A stretch of 64,000 nucleotides of DNA, from contig NZ_WIPK01000001.1 of NCBI RefSeq assembly GCF_012922555.1, positions 1,054,001 through 1,118,000 on the forward strand, written 5' to 3'. The notes under the pieces were generated by a model. That model had not been told where the DNA came from and ran no database searches. It worked only from the letters and a program-made list of their open reading frames with translations. The stretch comes from Paraclostridium dentum. Lineage in GTDB: Bacteria > Bacillota > Clostridia > Peptostreptococcales > Peptostreptococcaceae. Every line of letters begins with the position of its first letter. Position 1 is the stretch's first letter. A program made the position numbers and the translations under genes. Below, in pieces: positions 19,201-27,362 of the stretch.

Positions 19201-19629
19201 CTATATTTTATTTTTCATTATGTATTCTGGGCATCCAGAGTCTTCATTTAATCCTTCTTCAATTATTTTAAATCCTTTTCTAGTGTAAAACTCTACTGAT
19301 TTTTTATTTTCTTTGTATACTGCTAGAGTAAGCTTTTTATATTTTCTAATCGAATGATCTATTAATTTAGTTCCGATACCAATACCTTGAAATTTTACAT
19401 CAACAAATAACGCTCCTATAAATTCATTATTTATAATACTTATAAACCCTTTTATTTCTCCCTCTTCTTCATATACAAAGGTGTCTGCTATAGGTATATA
19501 TAAATCTTTTACAACCTTATAATTATTTTCCCAATATTTTATTGATATAAAGTCATGAGCGTTTACAGTACTTTCTAGCCATATATCCATGATTTTATCT
19601 ATATCTGCATTTGTTAATTTTCTAATCAT
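19201..19629 (-). CDS. GNAT-family N-acetyltransferase
   Basis: 142 aa. The GNAT fold is shown by acetyl-CoA motif A, ALFVDVKFQGIGIGTKLIDH (Q-x-x-G-x-G), and motif B, LAVYKENKKSVEFYTRKGF. The N-terminal MIRKLTNADIDKIMDIWL resembles the YjaB/PhnO-like small acetyltransferases. The substrate is unknown. The ribosome-binding site AAAGGGG precedes ATG. It may be cotranscribed with proC. Confidence 0.88.
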   Translation of the reverse strand: MIRKLTNADIDKIMDIWLESTVNAHDFISIKYWENNYKVVKDLYIPIADTFVYEEEGEIKGFISIINNEFIGALFVDVKFQGIGIGTKLIDHSIRKYKKLTLAVYKENKKSVEFYTRKGFKIIEEGLNEDSGCPEYIMKNKI

Positions 19630-19680
19630 TAAATAATTACCCCTTTCTATGCATAATAATAAGTATATTACAGTATTTTA

Positions 19681-19741
19681 GAAACAAATAAAAGACAATT
19701 TAAGTAAATTTTAATTACTTAAATTGCCTTTTATCTGTTTC
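19681..19741 (-). terminator. Terminator of the metNIQ-amidohydrolase operon
   Basis: A 27-bp stem with two wobble positions (19681-19707 with 19715-19741) and a 7-base loop, directly after the M20 gene stop. Confidence 0.85.
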
Positions 19742-19744
19742 TCT

Positions 19745-20944
19745 TTAATTTTTATTATCTTTAAACTCTTCTTTTATATCTTTCAGTTTTTTATTATCTG
19801 TAAAAAGCTTTAGTGCAACTAAAGAAATTGCTTTTATCCCTATTATTAAAGATTTATCTCCTTCTTTAGAACATGATGCATCACGAAATTCTATGGTATG
19901 CCCAGCTAAGCTTTTTGGGCCTATTTTTATATACGGATGTAATGTCGGAATTACTTGACTAACATTTCCTGTATCAGTTGATCCAAGCCCTTCTTTTAAA
20001 TCCTTATTAACATATTCACCAAGTTCTTCCATAACCTCTATAAACAAATCGTTGAATTTTTTATTTACATAAAAATTATCTACTTTATTTTGAAAGAACC
20101 TAATATTAACTATACTTCCAGTAGATAGCGCCGCTCCTTTAGCTATATTTTCTACTTTTTTAGTTACTTCATTTAATCTATTCCTACTCTTAGCTCTTAT
20201 ATAAAATCTTGCTTTTGCATATTCTGGAACTATATTCGGAGCATCTCCACCATGTGTTATTATTCCATGTATTCTAACATCATCTGTTAAGTGTTGCCTT
20301 AAGGCACTAACTCCATTAAACAGTTGGATGACTCCATCTAATGCATTAATTCCTTTTTCAGGGCATCCTGCTGCATGAGCTGATTTACCAATAAACTCAA
20401 AATCTACTGGGTCTACTGCTAAACTGTTTCCCGTTATAGAGGTTTCATTTGATGGGTGTATCATTAGACAAGCATCAACACCATTAAATAAATTAGCTTT
20501 TACAAAGCTACCTTTCGCACTACCATTTTCTCCGCCTTCTTCTGATGGACATCCATACACTCTTATTTCTCCTCCAATATGATTTAATTGTGAAGATAAA
20601 GTTATTGCAGCCGCACAACTTGTAGCTCCAATTATATTGTGTCCACATGCATGTCCAATACCTGGTAGTGCATCATATTCTGCTAAAAAAGCAATTATTG
20701 GACCTTCTTTAATCTCAGATTTCTTTTTTGCTAAAAACCCCGTTGGGTGTCCTGCAATATTTGTTTCTACTTCAAATCCATTTTCTTTCAATAAGTTGCT
20801 TAAAATTTCACAAGCAAAATATTCTTCATTACCAATTTCAGGATTACTGTGTATTTTATGACTTACATTTATATACACCTCTTTGTTTTTTTCTATTGTA
20901 TCTAGTACATCATTTTTTAATTTATCTAAATCTAAATTTTTCAT
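19745..20944 (-). CDS. M20-family amidohydrolase, last gene of the methionine-uptake operon
   Basis: 399 aa. A zinc-dependent amidohydrolase/aminoacylase of the M20 AbgB/HipO type. The metal-site motifs are LAEYDALPGIGHACGHN, GCPSEEGGENG and the dimerisation-domain signature KSAHAAGCPEKGINALDG. GSTDTGNVSQVIPTLHPYIKIG supplies the distal ligands. It lies downstream of metQ, 33 bases apart, with AGGAGGGG before ATG, and belongs to the SAM-riboswitch operon. It may release methionine from an N-acylated or peptide form imported by MetNIQ. That substrate is inferred from context. Confidence 0.88.
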   Translation of the reverse strand: MKNLDLDKLKNDVLDTIEKNKEVYINVSHKIHSNPEIGNEEYFACEILSNLLKENGFEVETNIAGHPTGFLAKKKSEIKEGPIIAFLAEYDALPGIGHACGHNIIGATSCAAAITLSSQLNHIGGEIRVYGCPSEEGGENGSAKGSFVKANLFNGVDACLMIHPSNETSITGNSLAVDPVDFEFIGKSAHAAGCPEKGINALDGVIQLFNGVSALRQHLTDDVRIHGIITHGGDAPNIVPEYAKARFYIRAKSRNRLNEVTKKVENIAKGAALSTGSIVNIRFFQNKVDNFYVNKKFNDLFIEVMEELGEYVNKDLKEGLGSTDTGNVSQVIPTLHPYIKIGPKSLAGHTIEFRDASCSKEGDKSLIIGIKAISLVALKLFTDNKKLKDIKEEFKDNKN

Positions 20945-20977
20945 TATACCCCTCCTAAGTTTTGTAATTTAAATTAT

Positions 20978-21790
20978 CTAGAATACTGGAACCGATTCAC
21001 CTTTGTACCTTTTATTTATAGCTTTTTTCACATCTTCTGATTGATATGCTTCAACTACTTTTTTATAAATTTCGTTATTTTTATTTTCTTCTTTAGCTGC
21101 TATTAAATTTATATATGGTTTAGAAGTTTCTAAATTAGAATCTTCTATAAATAATGCATCTTTTGTAGGTGATAGCTTTGCATCTACTGCTACACCACTA
21201 TTTATTACTGCTAAGTCTACATCTTGTAGTGATCTCGGTATTTGAGTTGCTGTTAACTCAATTAACTCAAGTTTTTTGGGATTGTTAACTATATCTTTAA
21301 CTGTTGGCAAAAGACCTACATTATCTTTTAATTTTATTAATCCAGCATTTTGAAGAAGTATTAATGCTCTACCTAAATTCGTAGCATCATTGGGAATAGC
21401 TATTTTTGATCCTTTATTTATTTCTTCAATTGACTTAACTTTCCCTTGATATACTGCCATTGGAGCGAATACTGTATCTCCTATAGATACTAAGTTTAAT
21501 TTTCTTTCTTTATTAAAGTTTTCTAAATACGCATGATGTTGAAATGCATTTATATCTATTTCTCCTTCATCAAGTGCTATATTTGGCTTTATATAATCTG
21601 AAAAGCTAATTATCTCTAAATTTATACCTTCTTTTTCTAGTTTATACTTTACTAAATCCCATATTTCATGTTCTTCTCCTGTTACCCCTAGTTTTACAGT
21701 TTTTGCATCTTTATCTTTCTTATTTCCACATCCTACTAGGATGCTTATAGGTAAAATTAATGTTAAAATTAGTACTAATATCCTTTTCAT
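20978..21790 (-). CDS. metQ: Methionine ABC transporter substrate-binding lipoprotein MetQ
   Basis: 270 aa. A lipoprotein signal with lipobox ILVGC, Cys at residue 21. The mature part is a NlpA/MetQ protein: VKLGVTGEEHEIWDLVKYKLEKEG, NIALDEGEIDINAFQHHAYL and AIPNDATNLGRAL. It binds methionine outside the membrane and delivers it to MetI. It lies 19 bases after metI. The SAM riboswitch upstream of metN covers it. Confidence 0.93.
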   Translation of the reverse strand: MKRILVLILTLILPISILVGCGNKKDKDAKTVKLGVTGEEHEIWDLVKYKLEKEGINLEIISFSDYIKPNIALDEGEIDINAFQHHAYLENFNKERKLNLVSIGDTVFAPMAVYQGKVKSIEEINKGSKIAIPNDATNLGRALILLQNAGLIKLKDNVGLLPTVKDIVNNPKKLELIELTATQIPRSLQDVDLAVINSGVAVDAKLSPTKDALFIEDSNLETSKPYINLIAAKEENKNNEIYKKVVEAYQSEDVKKAINKRYKGESVPVF

Positions 21791-21809
21791 ACTAAACCTC
21801 CTATAAATT

Positions 21810-22490
21810 TTAATGATTTAATTTTCTAACTAATATTTCTCCTAAACTTTGAACTATATTTACTAACATTAGTAAAATTATTACTGTAACTATCATTACA
21901 TCAGTTTGGAAATATTGATATCCATATCTTATTGCAAAGTCTCCAAGACCTCCACCTCCAACAGTTCCAGCCATTGCCGATAAGCCAATTAAACTTACTG
22001 TTGTAATTGTGACTGCATGTATTATTCCTCCTAGACCCTCTGATAACATTACTCTATATATTATTTCAAATGGGCTAGATCCCATAGATTGAGCAGCTTC
22101 TATTACTCCAATATCAATATTTAGTAATACTGATTCTATTTGTCTTGACACAAAAGGTGCTGAGCCAAACACTAATGGAACTAAAGCTCCCTTGGTTCCT
22201 ATAGTAGTTCCTACTATAAATTTTGTAATAGGCATTATTGAAGCTAATAAAATAATAAATGGTATTGACCTGAAAACATTTATTATTTTTCCTATTAAAT
22301 TGTTTATTATCGTATTTTCTAATATGCCTCCTTTTCTAGTTATTACAAGTATTACTCCTATTGGAAACCCTATTAGAGTGGATATTATACCAGATATCGA
22401 AACCATGTATAAAGTATCAATCAATGCCTCTATCATCTCTGGATATAAGTTAACTACATTTGGTAACACACTTGCTATTATATTTTCCAT
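21810..22490 (-). CDS. metI: Methionine ABC transporter permease MetI
   Basis: 226 aa with five predicted membrane helices. It has the permease EAA-type loop EAAQSMGSSPFEIIYRVMLSEGLGG and the MetI family segments SGIISTLIGFPIGVILVITR and GTVGGGGLGDFAIRYGYQYF. The gene starts inside the metN 3' end, overlapping by 41 bases, with its own GGAGG nine bases before ATG, so the overlap is real. Confidence 0.94.
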   Translation of the reverse strand: MENIIASVLPNVVNLYPEMIEALIDTLYMVSISGIISTLIGFPIGVILVITRKGGILENTIINNLIGKIINVFRSIPFIILLASIMPITKFIVGTTIGTKGALVPLVFGSAPFVSRQIESVLLNIDIGVIEAAQSMGSSPFEIIYRVMLSEGLGGIIHAVTITTVSLIGLSAMAGTVGGGGLGDFAIRYGYQYFQTDVMIVTVIILLMLVNIVQSLGEILVRKLNH

Positions 22491-23517
22491 ATTCTATTAC
22501 CTCCAACTCTATATTATTTTCATTAAGATATTTTTCTACATTTAAAATATTTTCTATATCACCACTTAACTTTACAATTAAGTACCCTATTGGAGTGCTT
22601 TGAATTATTTCTATATTACCTAGGAGTATACTTGCATCTATTTTAAATTGTCTCGATATATTAGAAATAAAAGCTTCACCTGTATTTTCTCCAATGAATG
22701 ATATTTTAGCTAATACATCATTTTTACTTATATTCTTAATAAACGAGTCTTTTCCTAATAAATCATAAATTTTATTTTCTTGTAATTCAGTTGATATAAA
22801 ATCTTTTGTAACTTTTGCTTGTGGCTTAGTAAATATTTGAATTAACTCACTATCTTCCACAATATTTCCACTTTCCATAACTGCAACTTTATCACATATT
22901 TCTTTTACTACCTTCATTTCATGAGTAATTATAACTATAGTTAATCCAAGTTTTTTATTAATATCTTTAAGTAATTTTAATATAGATTGAGTAGTTTGAG
23001 GATCAAGTGCTGACGTTGCTTCATCACATAATAAAACTTTAGGATCATTAGCTAAAGCTCTAGCTATTGCAACCCTTTGCTTCTGTCCTCCGCTTAGTTG
23101 ATTTGGATAATTATTAGCCTTATCACTTAAACCAACTAATTCTAAGAGTTCAGATATCTTCTGTTTAGTTTCTCCTTTATTTAATCCACTTCCTTTTAAC
23201 GGATACTCTACATTTTTAAATACAGTTTTTGATTTCATTAAGTTAAAATGCTGAAAGATCATACCTATGTTTTTTCTCGCTTCTCTTAACTCTTTTTGTG
23301 ACATTGCTGTTAATTCTTTATCGTCTACAAAAACTTGACCCGATGTAGGAATTTCAAGTAGGTTTATACAGCGTACAAGAGTACTCTTTCCAGCTCCACT
23401 AAATCCGATTACTCCGCAAATTTCACCTTCCTTAATATTAAGATTCACATCTTTTATTGCATCTACTGAATTGTTGTGTGAAGTATAAGTTTTACTTATA
23501 TTTTTAAGTAAAATCAA
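22450..23517 (-). CDS. metN: Methionine ABC transporter ATPase MetN
   Basis: 355 aa. Walker A GFSGAGKSTL, signature LSGGQKQRVAIARAL and Walker B VLLCDEATSALDP. The C-terminal roughly 80 residues form a NIL domain, which binds methionine and inhibits transport when the amino acid is abundant. Translation starts at TTG (23517), 8 bases after GGGGG. It is the first gene of the SAM-I riboswitch operon metN-metI-metQ-amidohydrolase. Confidence 0.95.
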   Translation of the reverse strand: MILLKNISKTYTSHNNSVDAIKDVNLNIKEGEICGVIGFSGAGKSTLVRCINLLEIPTSGQVFVDDKELTAMSQKELREARKNIGMIFQHFNLMKSKTVFKNVEYPLKGSGLNKGETKQKISELLELVGLSDKANNYPNQLSGGQKQRVAIARALANDPKVLLCDEATSALDPQTTQSILKLLKDINKKLGLTIVIITHEMKVVKEICDKVAVMESGNIVEDSELIQIFTKPQAKVTKDFISTELQENKIYDLLGKDSFIKNISKNDVLAKISFIGENTGEAFISNISRQFKIDASILLGNIEIIQSTPIGYLIVKLSGDIENILNVEKYLNENNIELEVIEYGKYNSKCVTKCS

Positions 23518-23549
23518 TTCTCATTCCCCCTTTGTTTTTATTAAATAAA

Positions 23550-23582
23550 AAAATCTTCTTCTCAAGATGAGAAGAAGATTTT
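23550..23582 (-). terminator. Expression-platform terminator of the SAM riboswitch
   Basis: A 14-bp perfect stem (23550-23563 with 23569-23582), 5-base loop and T run on the minus strand, between the aptamer and metN. Confidence 0.88.
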
Positions 23583-23601
23583 AATTTTTTATATTAATTT
23601 A

Positions 23602-23711
23602 CTTCCCCTCATCTTTCAGGACTTATTTAATCCTGTTGGAATTAGCACCACACCAAAATTGGTAGGTTGCTGAGACATCATCGGGCCATTCCCTCAGTCT
23701 CTCTTGATAAG
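23602..23711 (-). ncRNA. SAM-I riboswitch (S-box)
   Basis: The minus strand begins CTTATCAAGAGAGACTGAGG, then AATGGCCCGATGATGTCTCAG, CAACC and the 3' part AGATGAGGGGAAG. These are the S-box core blocks. Bound SAM should favour the terminator and shut off metNIQ. Confidence 0.95.
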
Positions 23712-23802
23712 GTTTTTTATTTAATTTTTCGAATTTTTTTATTAATCAAAGTATAGAGTCTATTTTAACCATTGTCAATCATTTTTTTATTTTTTAATAA
23801 TT

Positions 23803-24684
23803 TTAGTCATTTTTATCTAACCATTTAGTTAAAACTTCTATGTATTTATCGTTTTCCTCAACAAAAGGCATATGTCTTGAATATTGGAACAACTCCCATT
23901 CACTATTAGGTATTTTATCATACATAGTCTTTGCAATATATGGTGAACATAAATCTCTAGAACCACTAGTTATTAGACAAGGTTCTTTTATTTCATCTAA
24001 TCTATCTGTAAACTCATATCCAGAAAGAGTTCCTGTAGGAGAAAATTCATTTTGACCCCATCCTACAACATATGCTTCAGAGCCTGATTTCTTAGGTCTT
24101 CTTAAACACTCAGGATCATTTTCAGTTACCTTACCTGCACAGTGCATTTCCATAAACTTATCTAATGCATTGTTGTATTCCTCGCTAGAATAATCTCCAG
24201 AATTTACTGCATCAAGTAATGCTTGTTGGTCAGCTTTGTTCATATATGAAATTCTTCTTTTTTGTTCTTCTTCCCACAGTTTTGCAGAAGAAAGCGTAGA
24301 TGAAAGAATATATGATTTAATTCCCTTTGGTTTATACTCTATAGCATACCAAATAGCTTGCATTCCACCCCAAGATTGTCCTAATAAATGAATCTCTTCA
24401 AGTCCTAAATGCTTTCTAAGTTCAATAAGCTCTTTTATCCAAGTATCAGCATTAAATAGTTCAGGATGACCTTCTAAAAATGAGTTCCCACATCCAATTT
24501 GGTCATACATTATTACCTGTCTACCAGTTTCAGCTATTTTGTCTAATACCTCAAAATAATTGTGTGTAGAACCTGGCCCTCCATGAAGTAGCACTAATGG
24601 TTTCTTTCCTTGTGTTGATTCTCCTACTATACGATAGTAAGTTTTAAAGCCTTCAAAAGGCATGTATCCTTCAATTATTTTCAT
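23803..24684 (-). CDS. pip: Proline iminopeptidase (alpha/beta hydrolase, S33)
   Basis: 293 aa. Releases N-terminal proline from peptides. S33 features are VLLHGGPGSTHNYFE (oxyanion HGGPG), MYDQIGCGNS, the nucleophile elbow HLLGQSWGGMQAI and a C-terminal catalytic His in QYSRHMPFVE. A longer frame starts at TTG 24699, but that codon is part of the GGAGGGG ribosome-binding site. ATG at 24684 (MKIIEGYMPFEG) is the proper start. It is cytoplasmic and monocistronic. Confidence 0.9.
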   Translation of the reverse strand: MKIIEGYMPFEGFKTYYRIVGESTQGKKPLVLLHGGPGSTHNYFEVLDKIAETGRQVIMYDQIGCGNSFLEGHPELFNADTWIKELIELRKHLGLEEIHLLGQSWGGMQAIWYAIEYKPKGIKSYILSSTLSSAKLWEEEQKRRISYMNKADQQALLDAVNSGDYSSEEYNNALDKFMEMHCAGKVTENDPECLRRPKKSGSEAYVVGWGQNEFSPTGTLSGYEFTDRLDEIKEPCLITSGSRDLCSPYIAKTMYDKIPNSEWELFQYSRHMPFVEENDKYIEVLTKWLDKND

Positions 24685-24847
24685 GTTAATCCCCTCCAAT
24701 TTGTCATTAAGAATAATAATAATTTCTTTCAGTAATACGTTTTCATACCCTCTTCTTTTTCAATATTCACTAAATGCACTAACACATTTTTATTTTCCTT
24801 TACAAATAGTATAACATATAATTTTCATAATATTTTGTATAAAATAT

Positions 24848-24895
24848 AAAACCTACTAAATTAATATTTTTTTAAATATTAATTTAGTAGGTTTT
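24848..24895. terminator. Terminator of motAB (22-bp perfect stem)
   Basis: 24848-24869 and 24874-24895 are exact complements with a 4-base loop. Flanking A and T tracts suit termination after motB. Confidence 0.82.
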
Positions 24896-24961
24896 ACTAA
24901 TAATTCTAGCTATTTAATTTCAATTAGTTTTTTAACTAAATTCAGTTTAAGTTATATAAAC

Positions 24962-25702
24962 TTACTTTTTATTATTTTCAACTTCATTATATTTCGAGTT
25001 CATAATTAATAAATCTACTCTTCTATTAGTTGCTTTACCTTCATTTGTGCTATTTTCAGCTTTTGGTCTATATTCTCCATATCCAGTAGCAGATAATCGC
25101 CCTGGTGCTATACCTGCTTTATCAATTAAAATTTGCGCAACATTACTAGCTCTCATTACAGATAAATCCCAGTTAGATTTATACGCATTATTATGTACAG
25201 GAACAGAGTCTGTATGACCTTCAACTTTTATAAAGTTATCGCTTCCCATAGATTGATTTATAATTTTACTAATTTTGATAAGCTTGTCAACTTGCTCTGG
25301 CCTTACTTCTGCTTTACCGCTATCAAAAAATAATGAATCTTTAAAGCTAATAACTAATCCTCTTTTTTCTATAGTTGTACTTACACTATCTGAAAGATTA
25401 TTTTCTTTTAAATATTTATCTATATTCTCTTTTACTTTTTTTAATTTTTCATTTTCAATTAGTCCATTGCCTACTTCTCCACCCATTTTACTACCAGTGT
25501 CTGCAATAGCACTACCATCTCCCATAGCTTCATTTAAAGCTGTTGTTAATTTTTCATACTTTCCTTTATCTATACTACTCATGGCATACATTATTATAAA
25601 GAAAATCATTAATAATGTTATAAAATCTGCATAAGAAAGCAACCAACGTTCATGGTTTTCATGTTCTTGTTCCTCTTCTTCATACATTTTTCTTTTATGC
25701 AC
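24962..25702 (-). CDS. motB: Flagellar motor stator protein MotB
   Basis: 246 aa. One N-terminal membrane helix carries the proton-channel aspartate (YADFITLLMIFFIIMYAMSS). The C-terminal OmpA-like peptidoglycan-binding domain has FFDSGKAEVRPE, VEGHTDSVPV, NWDLSVMRASNVAQILI and TNRRVDLLI. It anchors the stator to the cell wall. Translation starts at GTG inside the last codons of motA, 9 bases after GGAGG, giving an 8-base overlap. MotA-MotB together conduct ions and drive flagellar rotation. No other motility genes are in view. Confidence 0.95.
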   Translation of the reverse strand: MHKRKMYEEEEQEHENHERWLLSYADFITLLMIFFIIMYAMSSIDKGKYEKLTTALNEAMGDGSAIADTGSKMGGEVGNGLIENEKLKKVKENIDKYLKENNLSDSVSTTIEKRGLVISFKDSLFFDSGKAEVRPEQVDKLIKISKIINQSMGSDNFIKVEGHTDSVPVHNNAYKSNWDLSVMRASNVAQILIDKAGIAPGRLSATGYGEYRPKAENSTNEGKATNRRVDLLIMNSKYNEVENNKK

Positions 25703-26522
25703 TTTGTTGTTCCTCCTTATTTAACTCACTATTTTGAGTCCCAAAATACCTATTTTCTAATTTATTTTGATCTTTTGTATTTAGGAATCCTTTAAGTGTA
25801 TCCCTTAAAGTTGTTGGACTTACATTATCTTGAATTAATGAAATAGCTTCTATTATAATAAACTTTTCAAGTTGTTCATCTTTAGCCAAATTTTTAAGTC
25901 TAGTTGCTATTGGAAGAAATATTAAGTTTGCACTACCAAGACCGTAAAGTGTTGCTAAGAATGCAGCAGATATACTTCCTCCTAATGCGTTCATATCTGC
26001 TTTAGCTAATCCTCCAAGAACATGAACTAATCCTAAAACAGTACCAACTATACCCATAGTAGGTGCTGTTCCTCCTGCTGAATCAAATATAGCTGCCCCA
26101 GTTTTATGTCTCTTAGAGCTCATAGCAGCTTCTATTTCTAGCATATTTCTAATATCCTCAGGTTTAACACCATCAACTGCTGATTGAAGTCCCTTTTTAA
26201 TAAAAGGATTCATATTTTCATCTTCTTGCAATTCTTCTTCAAGTCCTAAAAAACCATCTTTTCTTACTTTATGTAATACATGGTCAAAATAAAAAATTAA
26301 TTCAATTAAATCTGTTGATTTTCTAGTAAATGCTACACGTAAAATACTACCTATATTTTTTAACTGTTTTAAAGTGAAAGATGTTCCTAAAGATCCAAAT
26401 GTTCCTCCAAAAACAATGACAAATGAAGTCCATGAAATAAGTGCTGTTGCATGGCCTCCTTCACCTATAAACCCTAATATTAAAGCGCCAAAACCTAATA
26501 TTAAAAAAATTAATCCAGACAT
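25695..26522 (-). CDS. motA: Flagellar motor stator protein MotA
   Basis: 275 aa from the preferred start. Four membrane helices and the cytoplasmic loop (RKDGFLGLEEELQEDENMNPF, then the AGGTAPTMGIVGTVLGLVHVL helix) identify MotA. A longer frame begins at ATG 26549, but there is no ribosome-binding site before it. The stretch coding KKEEQQ is itself AAGGAGG, placed before ATG 26522 (MSGLIFLILGFG), so that start is chosen. A sigma-D-like promoter lies upstream (26584-26610). Confidence 0.92.
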   Translation of the reverse strand: MSGLIFLILGFGALILGFIGEGGHATALISWTSFVIVFGGTFGSLGTSFTLKQLKNIGSILRVAFTRKSTDLIELIFYFDHVLHKVRKDGFLGLEEELQEDENMNPFIKKGLQSAVDGVKPEDIRNMLEIEAAMSSKRHKTGAAIFDSAGGTAPTMGIVGTVLGLVHVLGGLAKADMNALGGSISAAFLATLYGLGSANLIFLPIATRLKNLAKDEQLEKFIIIEAISLIQDNVSPTTLRDTLKGFLNTKDQNKLENRYFGTQNSELNKEEQQSA

Positions 26523-26583
26523 AATTTGTTGTTCCTCCTTTTTCATCATAAATTAAGAGTTTTATCTTCATTTATTAATTATA

Positions 26584-26610
26584 CTTTCGGCTTTTTTTAT
26601 AATATGTTAA
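26584..26610 (-). promoter_or_regulatory. Sigma-D (flagellar)-type promoter for motAB
   Basis: The minus strand reads TTAA, 15 bases, GCCGAAAG, close to the flagellar sigma consensus TAAA-N15-GCCGATAA. Transcription would begin near 26577, a sensible distance from motA. Confidence 0.55.
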
Positions 26611-26742
26611 GTAAAGTTTTTGTTAAATTTTTACATAATATTAGCTTAATACTTTTTATGAATTAAATATTTTTTTAATTTTTTATATAAAATGATATAA
26701 TTTTGATATAAAACCAAAAGTTTAGCTTAGGAGATTTGCATT

Positions 26743-27183
26743 ATGAAAAATGAAATTAAAAATAAAAATACTTGTATTAAATACGATTGGAACGATTCTC
26801 TAATTTTAGACAAAATCCAAGAGTTTTTAGATCTTAAAAATATAGATGAATTAGAACTTGATGAAAATACAATTGAAAGTTTTAAAAATGAATTAATCCA
26901 AAATATTTCTTTTGAGGAAATCAACCAATCCGGTTATATAATTGCTAAAAATGTTGAAGAGCTCAATGTACTTCCACAAGAAGGAATAAAAGACTATATA
27001 TTGCGATTAAAAAACTATTTAAATGATACTACTCTAAATTGTATTAAAGCTGAGTTTCAAGGAATTGAATTTGAAGTTCATAAAAATTCTTCTATTGATG
27101 ATGTTTTTAAAGAATATTACTCAAAATATGATGAATCATATGGTATATCTCAAATGCTTTCAGATTTAGGATTAAAGAAATAA
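26743..27183 (+). CDS. Small acidic protein of unknown function
   Basis: 146 aa with no signal peptide or membrane helix. The composition is acidic and helical (ILDKIQEFLDLKNIDELELD, NTIESFKNELIQNISFEEI) with a short beta-rich middle (CIKAEFQGIEFEVHKNSS). It is divergent from motA, with TTAGGAGA before ATG and an 18-bp-stem terminator after it, so it is very probably a real gene. I do not recognise the family, and nothing nearby explains its role. Confidence 0.75.
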   Translation: MKNEIKNKNTCIKYDWNDSLILDKIQEFLDLKNIDELELDENTIESFKNELIQNISFEEINQSGYIIAKNVEELNVLPQEGIKDYILRLKNYLNDTTLNCIKAEFQGIEFEVHKNSSIDDVFKEYYSKYDESYGISQMLSDLGLKK

Positions 27184-27229
27184 TTATATTCCATTTATTT
27201 AAATGTGGATTATTATTTTTTTAATTTCA

Positions 27230-27285
27230 AAAAATAGATCCTGCAGAATAAACTATTTATTATTTACTCTGCAGGATCTATTTTT
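27230..27285 (+). terminator. Terminator after the small acidic protein
   Basis: An 18-bp perfect stem (27230-27247 with 27268-27285) and a 20-base AT-rich loop. The flanks suit both directions. Confidence 0.8.
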
Positions 27286-27362
27286 ATAACTCTTCAATTT
27301 TAACTATATTTTTTGTTATTTGTTTTCTACTTTTTAAATTGCATCTATCTTATTAAAATTTT

